Shown here: piece by piece, positions 10,148 to 22,068 of the stretch
Layout of the letters: the number at the start of each line of letters is the position of its first letter
Numbering within the stretch: the first letter of the stretch is position 1
Source of the DNA: Palaemon carinicauda
Taxonomy: Eukaryota > Arthropoda > Malacostraca > Decapoda > Palaemonidae
Assembly (NCBI RefSeq): GCF_036898095.1
Contig: NC_090739.1
Span: forward strand, 104,076,752 to 104,140,751
Length of the DNA: 64,000 nt
Direction: 5' to 3'
Notes under the pieces: generated by a model
Databases searched by the model: none
Seen by the model: only the letters and a program-made list of their open reading frames with translations
What the model was told of the DNA's origin: nothing
Position numbers and translations under genes: made by a program

Positions 10148-11958
10148 CTAGTGGGACCAGCCTCGGCCGGATCCCCTCTTTCCCTTTCCTCCATGAAAGG
10201 ACTTCTTATTGCGAAAGGCTTGCTTAGCACCCTTTTGACCCTGCTCTTTTAGGTATCTAGCCCTTTTCGGTAGTGGTTTCTGCTGTGGCTGAGAGGGGTA
10301 AGGTCTGGCTGTTAAGACTATGAGGGAGTCCTGGCTGGACTTCCTCCACCTCTCTGCCACCCGTTTGACATCCTCGGGGTGAAACAAGGAATTGCCCTCA
10401 AAGGGTGCATTCCTCAGTCTCGTCACTTCGGCCTGAGGGAGGTGTCTTTGGAACTTGCTTATGACGGCATCCCTCCTCTTCAGGATAGTGTTAGCCCAAA
10501 GGTTCACTACCTGGTTGGAGAGAAACTCTCTGGCCCGAGTGCCAGACAATAGGAAAGTCTCCAAAGACTTTCTGGAGGACTCCCGAGACAGGTCCTTAGA
10601 GCGAATCAGTTGTCTTAATGGTACCAACCAGAAGTCGAGCCATGAAGCCGGCTGCATGGCGTACTTCGCCACCTTCTCCTGGTTAAGGATCTTGAAGGAA
10701 AAGGAGACGAAGTCCGGTGAGCTTCTTGAAGGGTGTGGCCTTTGAGTTTGCCTACATGGAATGCTCGAGAGGCAGTGTTGGGGGAGAGACTTAAAGAATA
10801 TTGTAGTACCTCCTCTGGAACAAAATACGGAGGCAGAAGCTTGTAGGATAAATTGGAGCGGAGCGAGGAGGTGGACCAAGTTGCCTGGGATACTGCCTTC
10901 TAGAGGGCCTGCCAATGGATCTGGTAGTCCATTGATGGATCGGATGCAGGCTAGGACCTGCCAGAAGGCATGTTCCGACTCCTCCCTCTCATCCAACATT
11001 AGCTTAGGGCTAGGGGCTGCTGGCAAAGCATCGTCCTCTGGATCGCTTTGTCCTTCCACATCCGAACTCTCACCCATAGGAGCCCGGAGTGGATTATGGT
11101 CGACAACGGGATAGACCGGAGATAAGGAGACTGCCGAGGAAGTGCTTGCTTCCAGCTGTCTTGGAGGCAGTGAAGAAGGAACCCTGGCCGAGGATTTTGA
11201 AATGGTGAATATATCCTTTGGCTCTCTGTTACGAGGCAGGTGATCCTCTGTAAATGAGGGCCCGGAGGGCTCAGTTGGTCTACAGGCATGATGGGAGTTC
11301 GCTGCCACAGGGAGCATGTCGCGCCCAGTCGCAGGTCGTACCTCCTTAGGCACTATCTCGACCAGCGAGGGACGGAAGGAGTCCCTGTAGCAAGTCACCC
11401 TATCTTCCTTGGGAGACGAAGGACGAATCCTTTTCCTCTTTCCCTTGGGTCTGGCCTGTGGCATCTTGAACTGCAAGGGGATCGGAGGGAGGAGAGGTCC
11501 CCGGGACGAGAGGTAGCAACAAAGGAATCCTAGGAGTGCCTCCTAAAGACTGGGAGGAGGAAATGACCCCCGTCACGGCTTGACACATTACACTGAATAA
11601 GGCGCGAAGCCATGGGGGGTGGCAGGCTCCCGAGGAACGGAAAGGAAGGTCCTTAGGAAGCACAGATCCCTGGGTTTAGGAACCTCGGCAGGTTTCTCAA
11701 CCCTTTTGCCTGAGAAAGGCTTCCTGCCAGGCAAGATTGGCACAGGCCTACCCTTAGGGATAGGATCTGGGTGTAGTCGCATGGGTGAGTGCTGTCTCTG
11801 CGGTGATGGAGGCCTATGAGACTGGAGAGATTGATCGGTGTCTCTCCTTGCAGAAAGGATAACCCCTGCTGCCAAAAAAGGGAGACGGTACTTCGTCCCA
11901 GGACGAGGTAGCCACTGAATAGAGGCAGGTTTGGTTCCATGAGGATGCTAAATCGCAA
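10148..11958 (-). pseudogene. DIRS A Gag, C-terminal part
   Basis: The main open frame (11476-10148, 442 residues) matches the Gag of copy C over long stretches, for example QARPKGKRKRI, SDVEGQSD.EDDALPAA, EREESEHAFWQVLACIRSINGLPD and ASWLDFWL. The C terminus is rich in Lys/Arg and Gly (KSFHGGKGKRGSGRG), fitting nucleic-acid binding. Further Gag-like sequence continues to about 11958 in another frame. The N-terminal part of the same Gag lies beyond the gypsy insertion, at 28421-30400. DIRS Gag proteins have no recognised enzymatic activity and are presumed structural. Confidence 0.75.
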
Positions 11959-12017
11959 GAACCCCTCTCTTAACCAAGATGTAAGAACGTCAAGAGTCGG
12001 TGCTTGTAGAGTGTCGC

Positions 12018-12803
12018 AGTGGAAAATTTAAAATTATAGTTAAGAAAAAATGCAAATTATTTTTATATCATTATATCATATTTGTAGTAGAATGTTAGTT
12101 TTTTATATTTTGGTCCTTCAACCTTGTCTAATGATATTCCTTATTTTGCTGCATGCCCTACTCCCTGTATTGTTTGAAGAGGCAACTAGAATTTGAGACA
12201 AGTAGAGGCACAATAATTGGAATAATATTGCATGATTCTGCACCTGTCAAGGATGCTAGTCAGCCTGGTGAAGACTGTTAAAAGCAGGTTTGCTTGGAAT
12301 TCTAATTTTGCCACATAAATTGCAACCTTGTTTTATAATCTCTTTGATCTTGAGGCAAGCTACTTGTATTTGAATGTATCCCAAACAGATACACAGCTAG
12401 GTGTGCCTTTGTATATACTTGTATCTGGAACCGGTAAGTGTCCAGCATGTGAAGTTGTTTTTTTTTTGGTTATTCAAATAATTTTTTTTGTCTTGTTAAC
12501 TTTTAGAGGATCGATTACTATGAGGCTTTGCCTGGATATATCTATGTTTCTGCTTATGTTTTTTGAGGATCTGACTTTTCATACAATAGTTTTGTATTTT
12601 TTCTCTCAGGAATGATATAAACCTTTTTCCTTTTCACCAAATAAATATTTTTCTCATTTTATGAAGACAGCATTTCATTCCAGTACCTTACACCATTGTG
12701 TCCATTTCTCAGCCACTAAATGTTTTTTTTTTCTTAGAATCATGTTTTATTTTTTTTGTACTTAAAACCTGAAAACGGCTTACCTTTAAATAATATAATA
12801 TAG
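12018..12803 (+). repeat. 5' LTR-like block of gypsy-2, fused to a non-LTR tail
   Basis: This direct repeat of 27532-28318 starts AGTGGAAAATTTAAA (TGTGGAAAAATTTAAA in the other copy). It includes a poly(A) signal AATAAATATTTTT and the shared CATTTCATTCCAGTACC word. Similarity does not stop at a TG/CA LTR edge. It runs on through a T-rich stretch and the last 20 or so codons of the - strand non-LTR ORF2 (CCTGAAAA...CTTACCTTT). The true LTR end therefore cannot be fixed by eye. Confidence 0.7.
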
Positions 12804-15800
12804 TTTTCCCCCAGTATATCTCTTAACGGTTTGTCCTGGAGTAAATGTGTCCTCCTCTGGAGATTAAAAACAGGACAATCGACTAAAATATGTTTAACAT
12901 CCATTGTCACTTGACAGGTATTACAAAGAGGGGCCTGTCTCCCTTCCCCACTCTTCATTAAATAATTGTGTGTTGCATGTGTATGGCCAATACGCAGCCT
13001 AGTTAAAATAATGGTATCCCTTCTACTTGTAGAATTACAAGATGACCATTTATCCACCAATGGGTGGATTTGTTTCAATTTTGTATTGGTGGTCAGTTCA
13101 GACCATCGAGCTTGCCACTTATTCTTACAGTAAAGATGAATCTCACTTTTAAGATCTTTGTAAGGAATACTCAAGGGGGATGGATTACTTAGCCCTGAAG
13201 CTTCCTTTGCTGCCTTATCTACTTGTTCATTCCCATCCACCCCAACATGGGCAGGGACCCAACAGAAGTGAACACTGATACTCTTCCTAGATTGCAGAAG
13301 TACTAACCAGTCCTGCACCTCTTGTACTAGATGATGGCCTGGCATAATTTGTTTTAATGAGAGTAAAACACTATTGGAATCCGTAAAAATTGTATAAAAA
13401 CTATTTTGGTTGCCATTTTTAAAAATATGTTGGACTGCGAGAATTATTGCGTACAGCTCAGCAGTAAAAATTGAACAAGAGTATGGGAGTTTCCTTCTAA
13501 TAACAATATCCCCCACCACAGCTGCACTTCCAACTCCTGCAGCCGATTTGGAGCCATCTGTAAAAACATGTTTCCCATGATGTTGAGCAGCATGATTTAA
13601 AAACTCACTTTTCATTACCCTACTAGGTAAGGTATTTTTCCCTCCTGCCGTAAAACATACTTTAACAGGTGGATTACACCAAGGAGGAGACTTGGGATAT
13701 CCTACCTCTGCTATCTGTGCTGTTAACAAGCCTACTTCTCTAGCATCATTTTTCAGCTGTACTTCCAAAGGCTTAGGCACTCTAGATCTGTTAGGAGCCC
13801 GATCTAAAGGTGCCCTAACATATTTACAGTTAGGATTGTTTCTCACAGCAAGGGACCTAGCTAAAAACCTCAAACTCAACTCCTCTCTGCGAATGGAAAG
13901 GGGAGGTATGCCAGAATCAACATAGAGACTGTCAATGGGAGATGTTCTGTAAGCACCTGTGCAGATGCGAAGCCCAGCATTGTGAACAATATCAAGTTTT
14001 CCAAGTAAAGTATTTGTAGCTGACCCATATATTTGGCATGCATAGTCTAACTTGCTCAGACACAAAGATGTATAAATTCTAAGCAAAGTGGTTCTATCAG
14101 CACCCCAATCAAAATGCGATATCACTTTCAGAATGTTCAGTGACTTCTTAACCCTGATAGATAGGTCATTTATATGGGGACCAAATGTCATTTTCTTGTC
14201 GAAAATGACTCCAAGAAACTTGACACTATCCTCATATGGCAAAATACAATCATTTAAGAAAAGGGTGGGATCTCTTCCCTTTTACGAGTACGAGTAAAGC
14301 GAATGGCTTTGGTCTTCTGAGGAGAAAACATGAATCCGCGAGAATTTGCCCATGCGGAAGCAGCATTTATTGCAATTTGAAGATTTTGGCATGCTTGTAG
14401 TGCAGATGATCCACTACAATAAATTGCAAAGTCATCGACAAATAGTGATCCTTGTATGCCAGGAGGTATGTGACTAATGAGACTATTAATTGCAACAGCA
14501 AACAAGGTCACACTCAATACGCTGCCTTGGGGGACACCTTCTTCTTGCATGTAGGAGGAAGATAGTTCTGACCCTACTCTCACTTTAATGGAGCGGTTTG
14601 ATAAAAATTCTTCAATAAAAGAGAACATATGTCCTCCTATACCCCACGAGGCCAATTGCTTTAAAATACCACCCCTCCAGGTGGTGTCATATGCCTTTTC
14701 GAGGTCAAAAAAGACACCCACCACCTGGTTTTGGTTAGAAAAAGCATTTGAAATTTCCCTTGATAACATCAGCAAAGGGTCTAGAGTACTTCGGTTCTTC
14801 CTAAAACCAAACTGTCTGTTAGATAAAAGATTTTTTGATTCTAGATACCACACAAGTCTGTTGTTGATCATTCTCTCAAATAGTTTGCATATGCAACTGG
14901 TCAAGGATATGGGCCTATAACTAGATGGCAGTTCTGGGTCTTTACCAGACTTGTGGCCTGGAATTACAATTGAAGTATGCCAGGAATCAGGAGATGTATG
15001 GGAAGCCCATAGACCATTAAAGGTTTCTAATAAAAATTCCTTGGTATCCACTGGAAGATGTGATATCATTTCATACCGGATGCCATCCTCACCTGGGGCA
15101 GTTAAAGAAGAGCTGGAGATAGCATTTTGCATCTCCTCCATACTAAAAGGCAGGTTAAAAGCTTCAGTATTTGAAGAAGCAGGAGGAACAACAGATGTTG
15201 ATGCTCTAATTTGTTGAAATGCTGGGGAATAGTTGTCAGCACTTGATACATGAGCAAAGTGCTTAGCAAGAACCTCTGCTACATCTTTGGGGTCAGATAT
15301 ATATCTATTATTTTCCCTTAATATTGGTAGAGGCTTAGGGACGAATTTACCTTGAAGTTTTCTAATCTTGTCCCATATTTCCTTTGAAGGAGTTTTGGTA
15401 TTAATATTATATATATATTTCTTCCAAGATGCTCTCTTTGCTTTTTTAAAAATTCTTTTTTGTTTGGCACAGGCTCTGAGATATGCTATTCTATCTGCTA
15501 AATAGTTTGTCCTCAAGTATCTTCTGAAGCAAGTTCGGGTCACTTTTCTTGCGTTGGCACATTCTTTACTCCACCAAGGAACTACAGAGCGATGAGGTAA
15601 ACCGCATGTTTTAGGTATAAACTTGCTAGCATTATCATCAATAATATTTTCAAGATGTTGATAGGCATGCACTGGAGATGTAAATTCATCATATTCTTTA
15701 TCAGTGTGTGAACAGTTTTCATAAGCTGCCTAGTCTGCCTCATCTATCTTCCATTTTGGTGGACACTGAGAAGGAAGATTATGGACATAATTTAACATTA

Positions 15801-16463
15801 TTGGCCAATGGTCACTGCCATGTAGGTGTTCATTTACTGACCAAAGGTAGTCCAATCGAATGGATGAGGAACAGATTGACAAATCAATGGCTGATGTAGA
15901 GTTGTGGAATACATCATACCTAGTTGGAGAACCATCATTCATTAGTATTACATCATTGTTGTCGATTAATTCTTCAACAAGATTACCCCATCTATCGCAC
16001 ACATTTCCACCCCATAAAGTATGCTTTGCATTAAAATCACCCATTAAAATAAAAGGGGCAGGAAGCTGATTGATCAAGTCTTGGAGGTCAGAAAGTCTAA
16101 GCCTTCTTGGATTACCAGCATGATCTAAGAGGAAAAGTTCTAAGGATGGTTCAATATATAGAGAGCATAAAGTAATTTTTTCCCGATATGAGTTCTAACT
16201 GCACATGCCTGTAGTGGTGTATTGAGTGGGATTGTTTCAAAGTTTACAGATTTGTGAATAATAAAACCTGTACCACCTTGAGCTCTTGCAGCTTGCAAAG
16301 GAGGGGATCTACAAAAATGATAATTGAGTCCAGGATTAAATGGTTTGTCACTGATCTTGGTTTCCTGTAGGCAAATTACCTTCGTGTCTGAGTCCCTGGT
16401 TAAAGTTTTTATTTGCTCAATGCTAGTACTTAGACCTCTGCAATTCCACTGGATGATAGACAT
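12740..16463 (-). pseudogene. Non-LTR ORF2 copy 2: endonuclease, RT, RNase H, CCHC finger
   Basis: This is the element's replication enzyme. Endonuclease motifs are IIQWNCRGL, CLQETKI, FILMGDFNAKHTLWGG and GSDHWPI. RT motifs are APGEDGIRYEMI, SYRPISLTSCICKLFERM, QFGFRKNRST, FFDLEKAYDTTWR, EGVPQGSVLSVTLF and the catalytic SLFVDDFAIYC near 14430. RNase H follows, with HVFTDGSKSAAGV, FTAELYAI, IFTDSNSVLL and WVPAHVGVDGNEQVDKAAKE, so its acidic catalytic residues are all visible. The C terminus has CNTCQVTMDVKHILVDC. The gene is split into four open pieces with breaks near 16100, 15700 and 14250. Each looks like a small frameshift rather than a large loss. Confidence 0.93.
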
Positions 16464-16465
16464 TA
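16461..16465 (-). promoter_or_regulatory. TAATG stop/start overlap between ORF1 and ORF2
   Basis: The ORF1 stop TAA (16465-16463) shares its last A with the ORF2 start ATG (16463-16461). This arrangement is known from some non-LTR elements, SART1 being the studied case, where ORF2 is made by termination and re-initiation. The ORF2 product starts MSIIQWNC, directly at the endonuclease domain, which supports this ATG as the real start. Confidence 0.85.
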
Positions 16466-18320
16466 TCTTTTGTTATTATTTTTCTTTGTCTCATTTGTCT
16501 TTCGGGACTTTTCAGATGAAGCCATGTAAGGCCTGGAGATGGAAGGCTTTACTAGGCCACCACTCTTCTTTTCTTTCTTCCTAGGATCTTTATAAGAGTC
16601 AACCTTAGGATCATGAGCAGTAGGGCACTTACCTGACTTAGATGAAGGTGAGGATGATGGGGACCTTTTCCTCTTTGGAAGATCTTGTTTTCCAATCTCC
16701 ATCAAATCAGGTAGAGATTCTGCCTGAGACAATACATTTAAGGTGGTGGAAGCCACATTGGCTTCCTTGGAGGATTGTGCTAGAACTTCAACAGTTCGAG
16801 CACTTAACCCAGAAGGCTGGGCTACTACCTCTAGGGGAGATGCTCCTATCGGTGACAATACTTTTGGTGTGTTGGACACCATATTGACCTCTTTGGAGGT
16901 TTGTGCTCTGGCTTTTATAGCCTGAGCACTTGACCCAGATGGCTGGGCTACTACCACTAAGGGAGATGCACCTGACGGGCCAGGTGCTGCCACTGGTCCC
17001 CCTGTGGTAGTAAGGGGTAGTGGATTATGATCTTTTGTTGGCATCTTAACCGCGCGAGCAAAATTAAGTTGCCGATTGAGTAAATGCTTTGCATAACCTA
17101 CACTTATATGTTCAGCATTTGCTTTCAAGATTGCAGCTTCTTCATTCTTGTATTCTCTACATCTTTTATCATTTGGTTTATGATTATCTTTACAGTTTGC
17201 ACAGGTTGTATCTCTGTTGCATTGGCCATGTTCTAACAAAGAACAGTTAATACAGATCTTCGTATTATTGCAGTACCGGGAAGGGTGACCATACTTGAAA
17301 CAATTAAAGCATTGTAAAGGCCTAGGTTTATATTCTCGAACACGTACTCTTTCATTCTCAATAAGTATATGATCTGGTATAACAGGGGTTTCAAATGTTA
17401 AAACTACCATGCTTGTTTGAGGGATCTTACTTACTTTCCAAACATTAGCAGGGCACATGTCCAGAATTTCTGGTTCTGAGAATTCATATAGATCTTTATC
17501 AAAAACTACTCCTTTACCATAGCTGAAGCTCATATGTGGTTTAATATCCTTAATAGGATCAATTTCTGCAATCTTCATGCCACAAAGCATGTGAGCTAGA
17601 GTATCTGATTTTGCATTAATCAAAACAGATTGCTTACCGTATCTACTAATATCCTTACTTTTAATTAAACCAACTTTTTTTTGTATAAATTTACTAATCT
17701 TATAATAGTTATAATTATCTATCTTTCCAGATGCAATTATCCATGTTGGGGGCTTGGGGGTTCTTACTTCTGGAAGTCTATGCTCTATTTCTTTTTCCAT
17801 CCATTCTTCTGGTTTATATACCTCTAGGTGTCTTGGTGCTTTATCACATAAAGCCCCAGAAATCAAACAATTGTCAATTTTTATGCTCTAAATTTTTATT
17901 TGCTTCTAAAGCAATCTCAAAACTTGAAAATGATACCCAAGCTTCCCAAAAGCCTTTACTACCATTAAGCTCCATTAAAATTTCTTTGATTGCTCCAAAT
18001 ATACAGAAGGCTTCATGAATTATGTCATAGCTACAACCAATTGGTATGTTTTTTAAGTGGAGAATTTTCAGATTTTTTGTTGGATCTGGTAATGAGCCAG
18101 AACCAGAGAGTAAAGTATTACGGTTATTACAAGCATCATTTTCCACCAGTGCCGATAAATTGTCTTTAACAACACTGGTCAAAGAAGTATTGTTGGAGGA
18201 ATCCTTTTTATTGCCGAGGTTGTCAACAGAGCTTTCCCTATTTAAACAAGCAGAAGTCGTCAACGGTGTCTGGGGTTCGCCATTTGATCCAGGGGTACGG
18301 GGAATATTAAGTTTACTCAT
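16463..18320 (-). pseudogene. Non-LTR ORF1 copy 2 (RRM, three CCHC knuckles), one frameshift
   Basis: This RNA-binding Gag-like protein starts at the ATG 18320 (MSKLNIPRTPG). An RRM-like segment (LKILHLKNIPIGCSYDII, then EAWVSFSSFEIA) is followed by the central basic region and the knuckles CFNCFKYGHPSRYC, CINCSLLEHGQC and CANCKDNHKPNDKRC. The C-terminal third is Ser/Pro/Lys-rich, with a repeated block (SPIGASPLEVVAQPSG / SGASPLVVVAQPSG) that looks like an internal duplication of about 60 residues. A one-base frameshift near 17875 splits the frame in two. The remaining 467 codons are open to the TAATG overlap. Confidence 0.92.
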
Positions 18321-18533
18321 TAATTATTTTTTCAGGGGGAGGGAAAGGGTCATAATAACAATGAAAAAAAAAAATGGAAAAAAATATAGTTTAAGGGAGA
18401 GAAAAAATTAAGACTGTCTGAAATTCCAAAGAAGACACCGTTAGCCTTTCCTGGAATTAATTTCTCCACCAATGACACCTGTGAAAGCTGCTTACCCAAT
18501 GTCCACTCCCTACCCTACCACAAAGGGATGGTA

Positions 18534-18629
18534 CCACTATGATTAGAGTGGCTCAAGTGTATGCCAAACCCGCTTGATGGGACTGAGAGCATTTCAAGAA
18601 TACAATCATCCCCACTCTAATCATAGTGG
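18534..18629 (-). other. Inverted repeat in the non-LTR leader
   Basis: CCACTATGATTAGAGTGG (18534-18551) is the exact reverse complement of CCACTCTAATCATAGTGG (18612-18629). The transcript could form an 18-bp stem with a 60-nt loop, about 210 nt upstream of the ORF1 start. Whether it has a role in the element's life cycle is unknown. Copy 1 keeps the adjacent sequence but not this hairpin. Confidence 0.75.
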
Positions 18630-19532
18630 CAGGCAAACCGGACAGAATGCCGAGAGTCCTATCTCTATAAAATCGCCAACCCCTGGAATCCGAAGGCCAA
18701 ATTTCCTATGAGATAGTTCCGCGTGCCAGTATGGGAATACTGACACTCCTAGGTGTCCAAACATTTTCGGGAAGTTGGCAAGACCACCACAGCTCCCACA
18801 ATTGATTTTGAAATAAAAACCGATCATGGATACAATGTCCCCTCTAAAAAACCTGGACAGTTAAATGGGTAAAAGAGTTTTGACAGCAAGGTTGGAGACA
18901 GCTGATAATTATGAAGGAGGAATAAGCAATAAGAGGTAATAGAAAAAGAATGAGAGAAATTTAGAGTCAAACTGAGGAAAAGAAATTCCCCAGTTCGAGA
19001 GCCCTCTTGCCCGTCACAAGCCTTCAGCACGGGAATGATATGCCGTGCTGAAGCCCAATGACTTCATCAAGGCATTCTCTCGTTAAGAGGGATGTTGCCA
19101 CTGGGGTCACAACCACAGTGACCACCAGTGCTCCTTCTATGTCCCGGGCTTGGCCGAATATCAATGGTCTGGCAACGCCAATAACTGGAGCAAAGCCAGT
19201 GATTGGAGGTCTGTAGCCCCCTCCAGGGTTCTCACCATTGCTCCCACCTGTACCAGGCTTCTGGGAGTCTACCGCTTGGGGTAGATCACTTGTTTCCTCG
19301 TCTGTTCTAGCCACTAACCCCTTTAGTCTGCCAGAGACTGCAGCCGGTGGACTAGGGGAGCAGATCTTGGTCAACCCGGCCGAAGCCAGTAGGCCAGAAA
19401 AGGCTCCAGCAGCTATGGCTGAGGCAGTCCTAGCCAAGACAGGGGCCATCCCAAAAGCACAGGCACCAGGCCAAGGACACCACCAGACCAGCCATACCCG
19501 AATCATCACAGGAGTCTACCAGTGATGTAGTA

Positions 19533-20831
19533 GTGAGACTTCTGGTGACACTTCTAGCTCCTGCTCCAGTGTTAGTTCATCTGATGTCTCCACCGACCAG
19601 GTCCAGTCCCTCCAGACAAAATGCAGTCGTCTCATCTGCTCAAGGCCCTCAACTCCAATTAAGAGTCCCATGCCTGGAATCTTCCAGCAAGAAACTGGCC
19701 AGAGTTTTGCCCGATTCCTGAGGGATTTTGAGGCTTACTGTGCCAGTAAATATACCGCAGGAAGCCCTGGCCGGTGGACCGTTGAGCTAGGAAGATTCCT
19801 AAAGGGGGATATCAAGGAGGCATTCTGGCAATAAGGGGTCTCGAAATCTTAATACCCCGACATGAAGGAACGCCTCCTTGACTGGTGCTGAGACGCCAGA
19901 GAGAGGAGTGATGCGGGTAGGAAGGCCCAGTACAGCAGTGCCACCTGTGGAGAGGGCGAACTGCTTAAGATTTACGTTGTGCAGTTGGCCTCCCTGTACA
20001 GGTCGGCCTATCCTCGCCGAGGCGAAAGCTCCTCAGAGCTGCGAGTTGGCTGGAACAGTCTCTGGCCACCATACATGTCTCCGCTGGCCGTCAGGCCACT
20101 TGGCAGGATGTTCTTAACCTGTTGAGTGTTCTCGACGAGGCATCCCGTCAGCTAAGCCAGAAGGCAGAAGATTTGGCCATCAGTCGTGTGGGACAGTCAT
20201 GGCACGGCTCGTATGCCGACAGGGTTGCCATGGCTGCGCCCAGCCGTTCACCTGGATCTGACAGTGTGTTTTCACGCACTCCTCCTCGACCTGTCCCAAA
20301 AACTGCACCTGTGGAAGTGCGTCTGCCACCCTCGCACACCCCGGATAGGTCTCCTCAATTCCAGAGAAGGTAATATGCATAGTGCAAGAAATCAGGGCAC
20401 CTTATGGACGAGTGTCGCAGACGCCTCAACCTGTGCCTACGTTGTGGTTTGGCCAACTATCACGTCGCACAGTGTGGACGACAGGTGCCTCCTATAAGCA
20501 GATCACCTTTCCAGAAGACAGCTAATGCCCGCAGCCCTGGGAGGGAAACCATCTCTGTCCACACTCCTTCAGGGTGGAGAGCAGTACCGGTGAGTACTGC
20601 TCCGACCCAGTCATCCTATTCTGGATCAACCATTAGCCAAAGAGCCGAAGTGGGAGCGAATCCAGTGCTTCTTCTCGGACTGTGGAGAAGAAGAAGAGGA
20701 AGAGCAAGAGAGCAAAGCCCAGGAAGTCAAGAACTGAGGAGTATCATAGGGCTTTAAATACCAGGCCTTTGATGTAGAAGATGCGAGTGCTAGGAAGCGT
20801 GCTCCTAGTATTCCGGTGGTAGCCTTGGAAA
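19533..20831 (+). pseudogene. gypsy-2 Gag remnant with zinc knuckles
   Basis: This is decayed capsid-type sequence. In shifting frames one reads FARFLRDFEAYCASKY, GRFLKGDIKEAFW and MKERLLDWC near 19690-19890, which resembles the retrotransposon Gag domain. A zinc-knuckle pair follows near 20380-20470: CKKSGHLMDEC, with its first Cys lost beside a stop, then CLRCGLANYHVAQC, with five residues between Cys and His. Several stops are present. The reading frame is cut by the solo LTR at 20832 and resumes after it in the same sense, which shows that the LTR is a later insertion. Confidence 0.75.
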
Positions 20832-21090
20832 TGTGACGGCCGAGAGAAAAGTTATGACTCAAATGCAGGATGCAATCAACTGAGTAACTTTATTAAAGAA
20901 CACTCTCCTTTATATACAAAACCTCAAGGCACCAGGAAAATACATGTTCAAGAAAATGACAATGTTACATAGGCGACACGCAGACATGTTTGTTCTGGTT
21001 CTTTTTAGTGCGAGGGAAGAGCACAGATACAAGCATAATATATACAAAATAATTTATGAACGATCGTGTGACACACGGTTGGTACAGAAA
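20828..21090 (-). mobile_element. Solo LTR of the gypsy-1 family with GAAA target duplication
   Basis: The LTR itself is 20832-21086 (255 bp, TGTGACGGCC ... GGTTGGTACA on the + strand), inverted relative to 1159-1413. It is flanked on both sides by GAAA (20828-20831 and 21087-21090), a 4-bp target duplication as expected for gypsy integration. No internal element sequence is present, so the copy collapsed by recombination between its LTRs. It lies in the Gag/protease part of gypsy-2. Confidence 0.95.
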
Positions 21091-22058
21091 TCTCTATTTC
21101 CAAGGTTACCCCTCAACCTGAAAAGGTCATTGCACCTCCAATGGCTCTTTCAGGATTGGCCAGTGATAACCTGTCCTCGACAAGGTCCAGAGCTTCTCCA
21201 ACTGACTCCTCCAGGGAGGAAGCAGGAACTGAGGCTGTATTGAAAACCCTTCGTAGAGTTAACCTGGCGCAGTTGGCTCCTGTACCACTTATGGTTTTCC
21301 CAGTGACCATGTCTGATTTTCTATCGGGCACATTGGACGCTCTCATTGACTCTGGAGCTAAAGTCAACCTACTATCATCGAGAGTAGTACAGGATTACCA
21401 GCTGCAGACAGTACCCAACACCATTGGTCTGAACGGTTTAGGACAAACAGAGAGACCTTAGGTACTGTACTGTTGACCCCTATACTGCATGGAATGACAT
21501 TTGTCCCGAGTGTGTTCCATGTAGTGCCTTCAGGGACTATGCCTGAGCATTTAGTGCTTGGTTACCAGTTCATGAGAGCAAATGGGATGATAGTTAATGG
21601 AGCCCGAAATCGGATGAGTGTTGGCAGTACTTCAAAAGAGCCTCTTTGGGAGTATTATGTCCCGATATGTGGAGCCTGTTGTCAGCAAGTGCTTTACACA
21701 CTTGAGGTCCACGCAGCCGATTCAATCAAGATTGCCTGAGCCAGTACTTGTTATAATTACTGTAAACATTCCCAAGGGACTTGACACCTCTTCTAAGTGC
21801 CCTGCTTGTCCGACCAACTGTTGGATGGAGATGTATCATGATGGCGACATAATAACCCCCGGTCTGTCAAGGAAAGCTACAACAATCCCTGGCATTCTAG
21901 AACTGAAAGACGGAAAAGCCTCGGTTTTAATCAAGGGTTCATCTGAAGAAACTGCCAAGATCAAGAAGGGTGATCTCTTGGGGAAGGTGTTCACCATGGC
22001 AATGGTGGATGCTCCTCTATCCTGCCTGATAGCACAGGAGTGTGACCTGACACCTTGA
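21091..22058 (+). pseudogene. gypsy-2 protease (first retropepsin) and linker
   Basis: This aspartic protease would process the Gag-Pol polyprotein. The active-site loop is DALIDSGAKVNLLSSRVV (DSG at 21348-21356). The second conserved block, EHLVLGYQFMRANGMIVNG near 21550, is the hydrophobic-Gly motif near the C terminus of retropepsins. A frameshift near 21460 separates the two. The following open stretch to 22058 (IPGILELKDGKASVLIKG, KIKKGDLLGKVF) is the linker seen between protease and RT in many gypsy elements and is not a separate enzyme. Confidence 0.85.
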
Positions 22059-22068
22059 ACCCAGCATA

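Larger units (their letters stand above)
12740..19020 (-). mobile_element. I/Jockey-group non-LTR retrotransposon, copy 2 (nearly full length)
   Basis: On the - strand a leader with an 18-bp hairpin is followed by ORF1 (18320-16463) and ORF2 (16463-12740), overlapping as TAATG. Domain order is RRM, three CCHC knuckles, endonuclease, RT, RNase H and a C-terminal CCHC-like finger. Presence of RNase H after RT points to the I group or its relatives. The T-run at 12722-12732 is a candidate poly(A) tail at the 3' end. The 5' limit near 19020 is approximate. Only a few frameshifts separate the ORF pieces, so the copy is fairly young. Confidence 0.88.

Noticed and set aside
12018..12735. The 12018/27532 blocks as a long 3' UTR of the non-LTR element rather than an LTR
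   Set aside because: The right block starts exactly after a gypsy polypurine tract with TG and has an LTR-like poly(A) signal, and no poly(A)-like tail is present at the left edges. The idea is not fully excluded because both blocks include the non-LTR coding tail.
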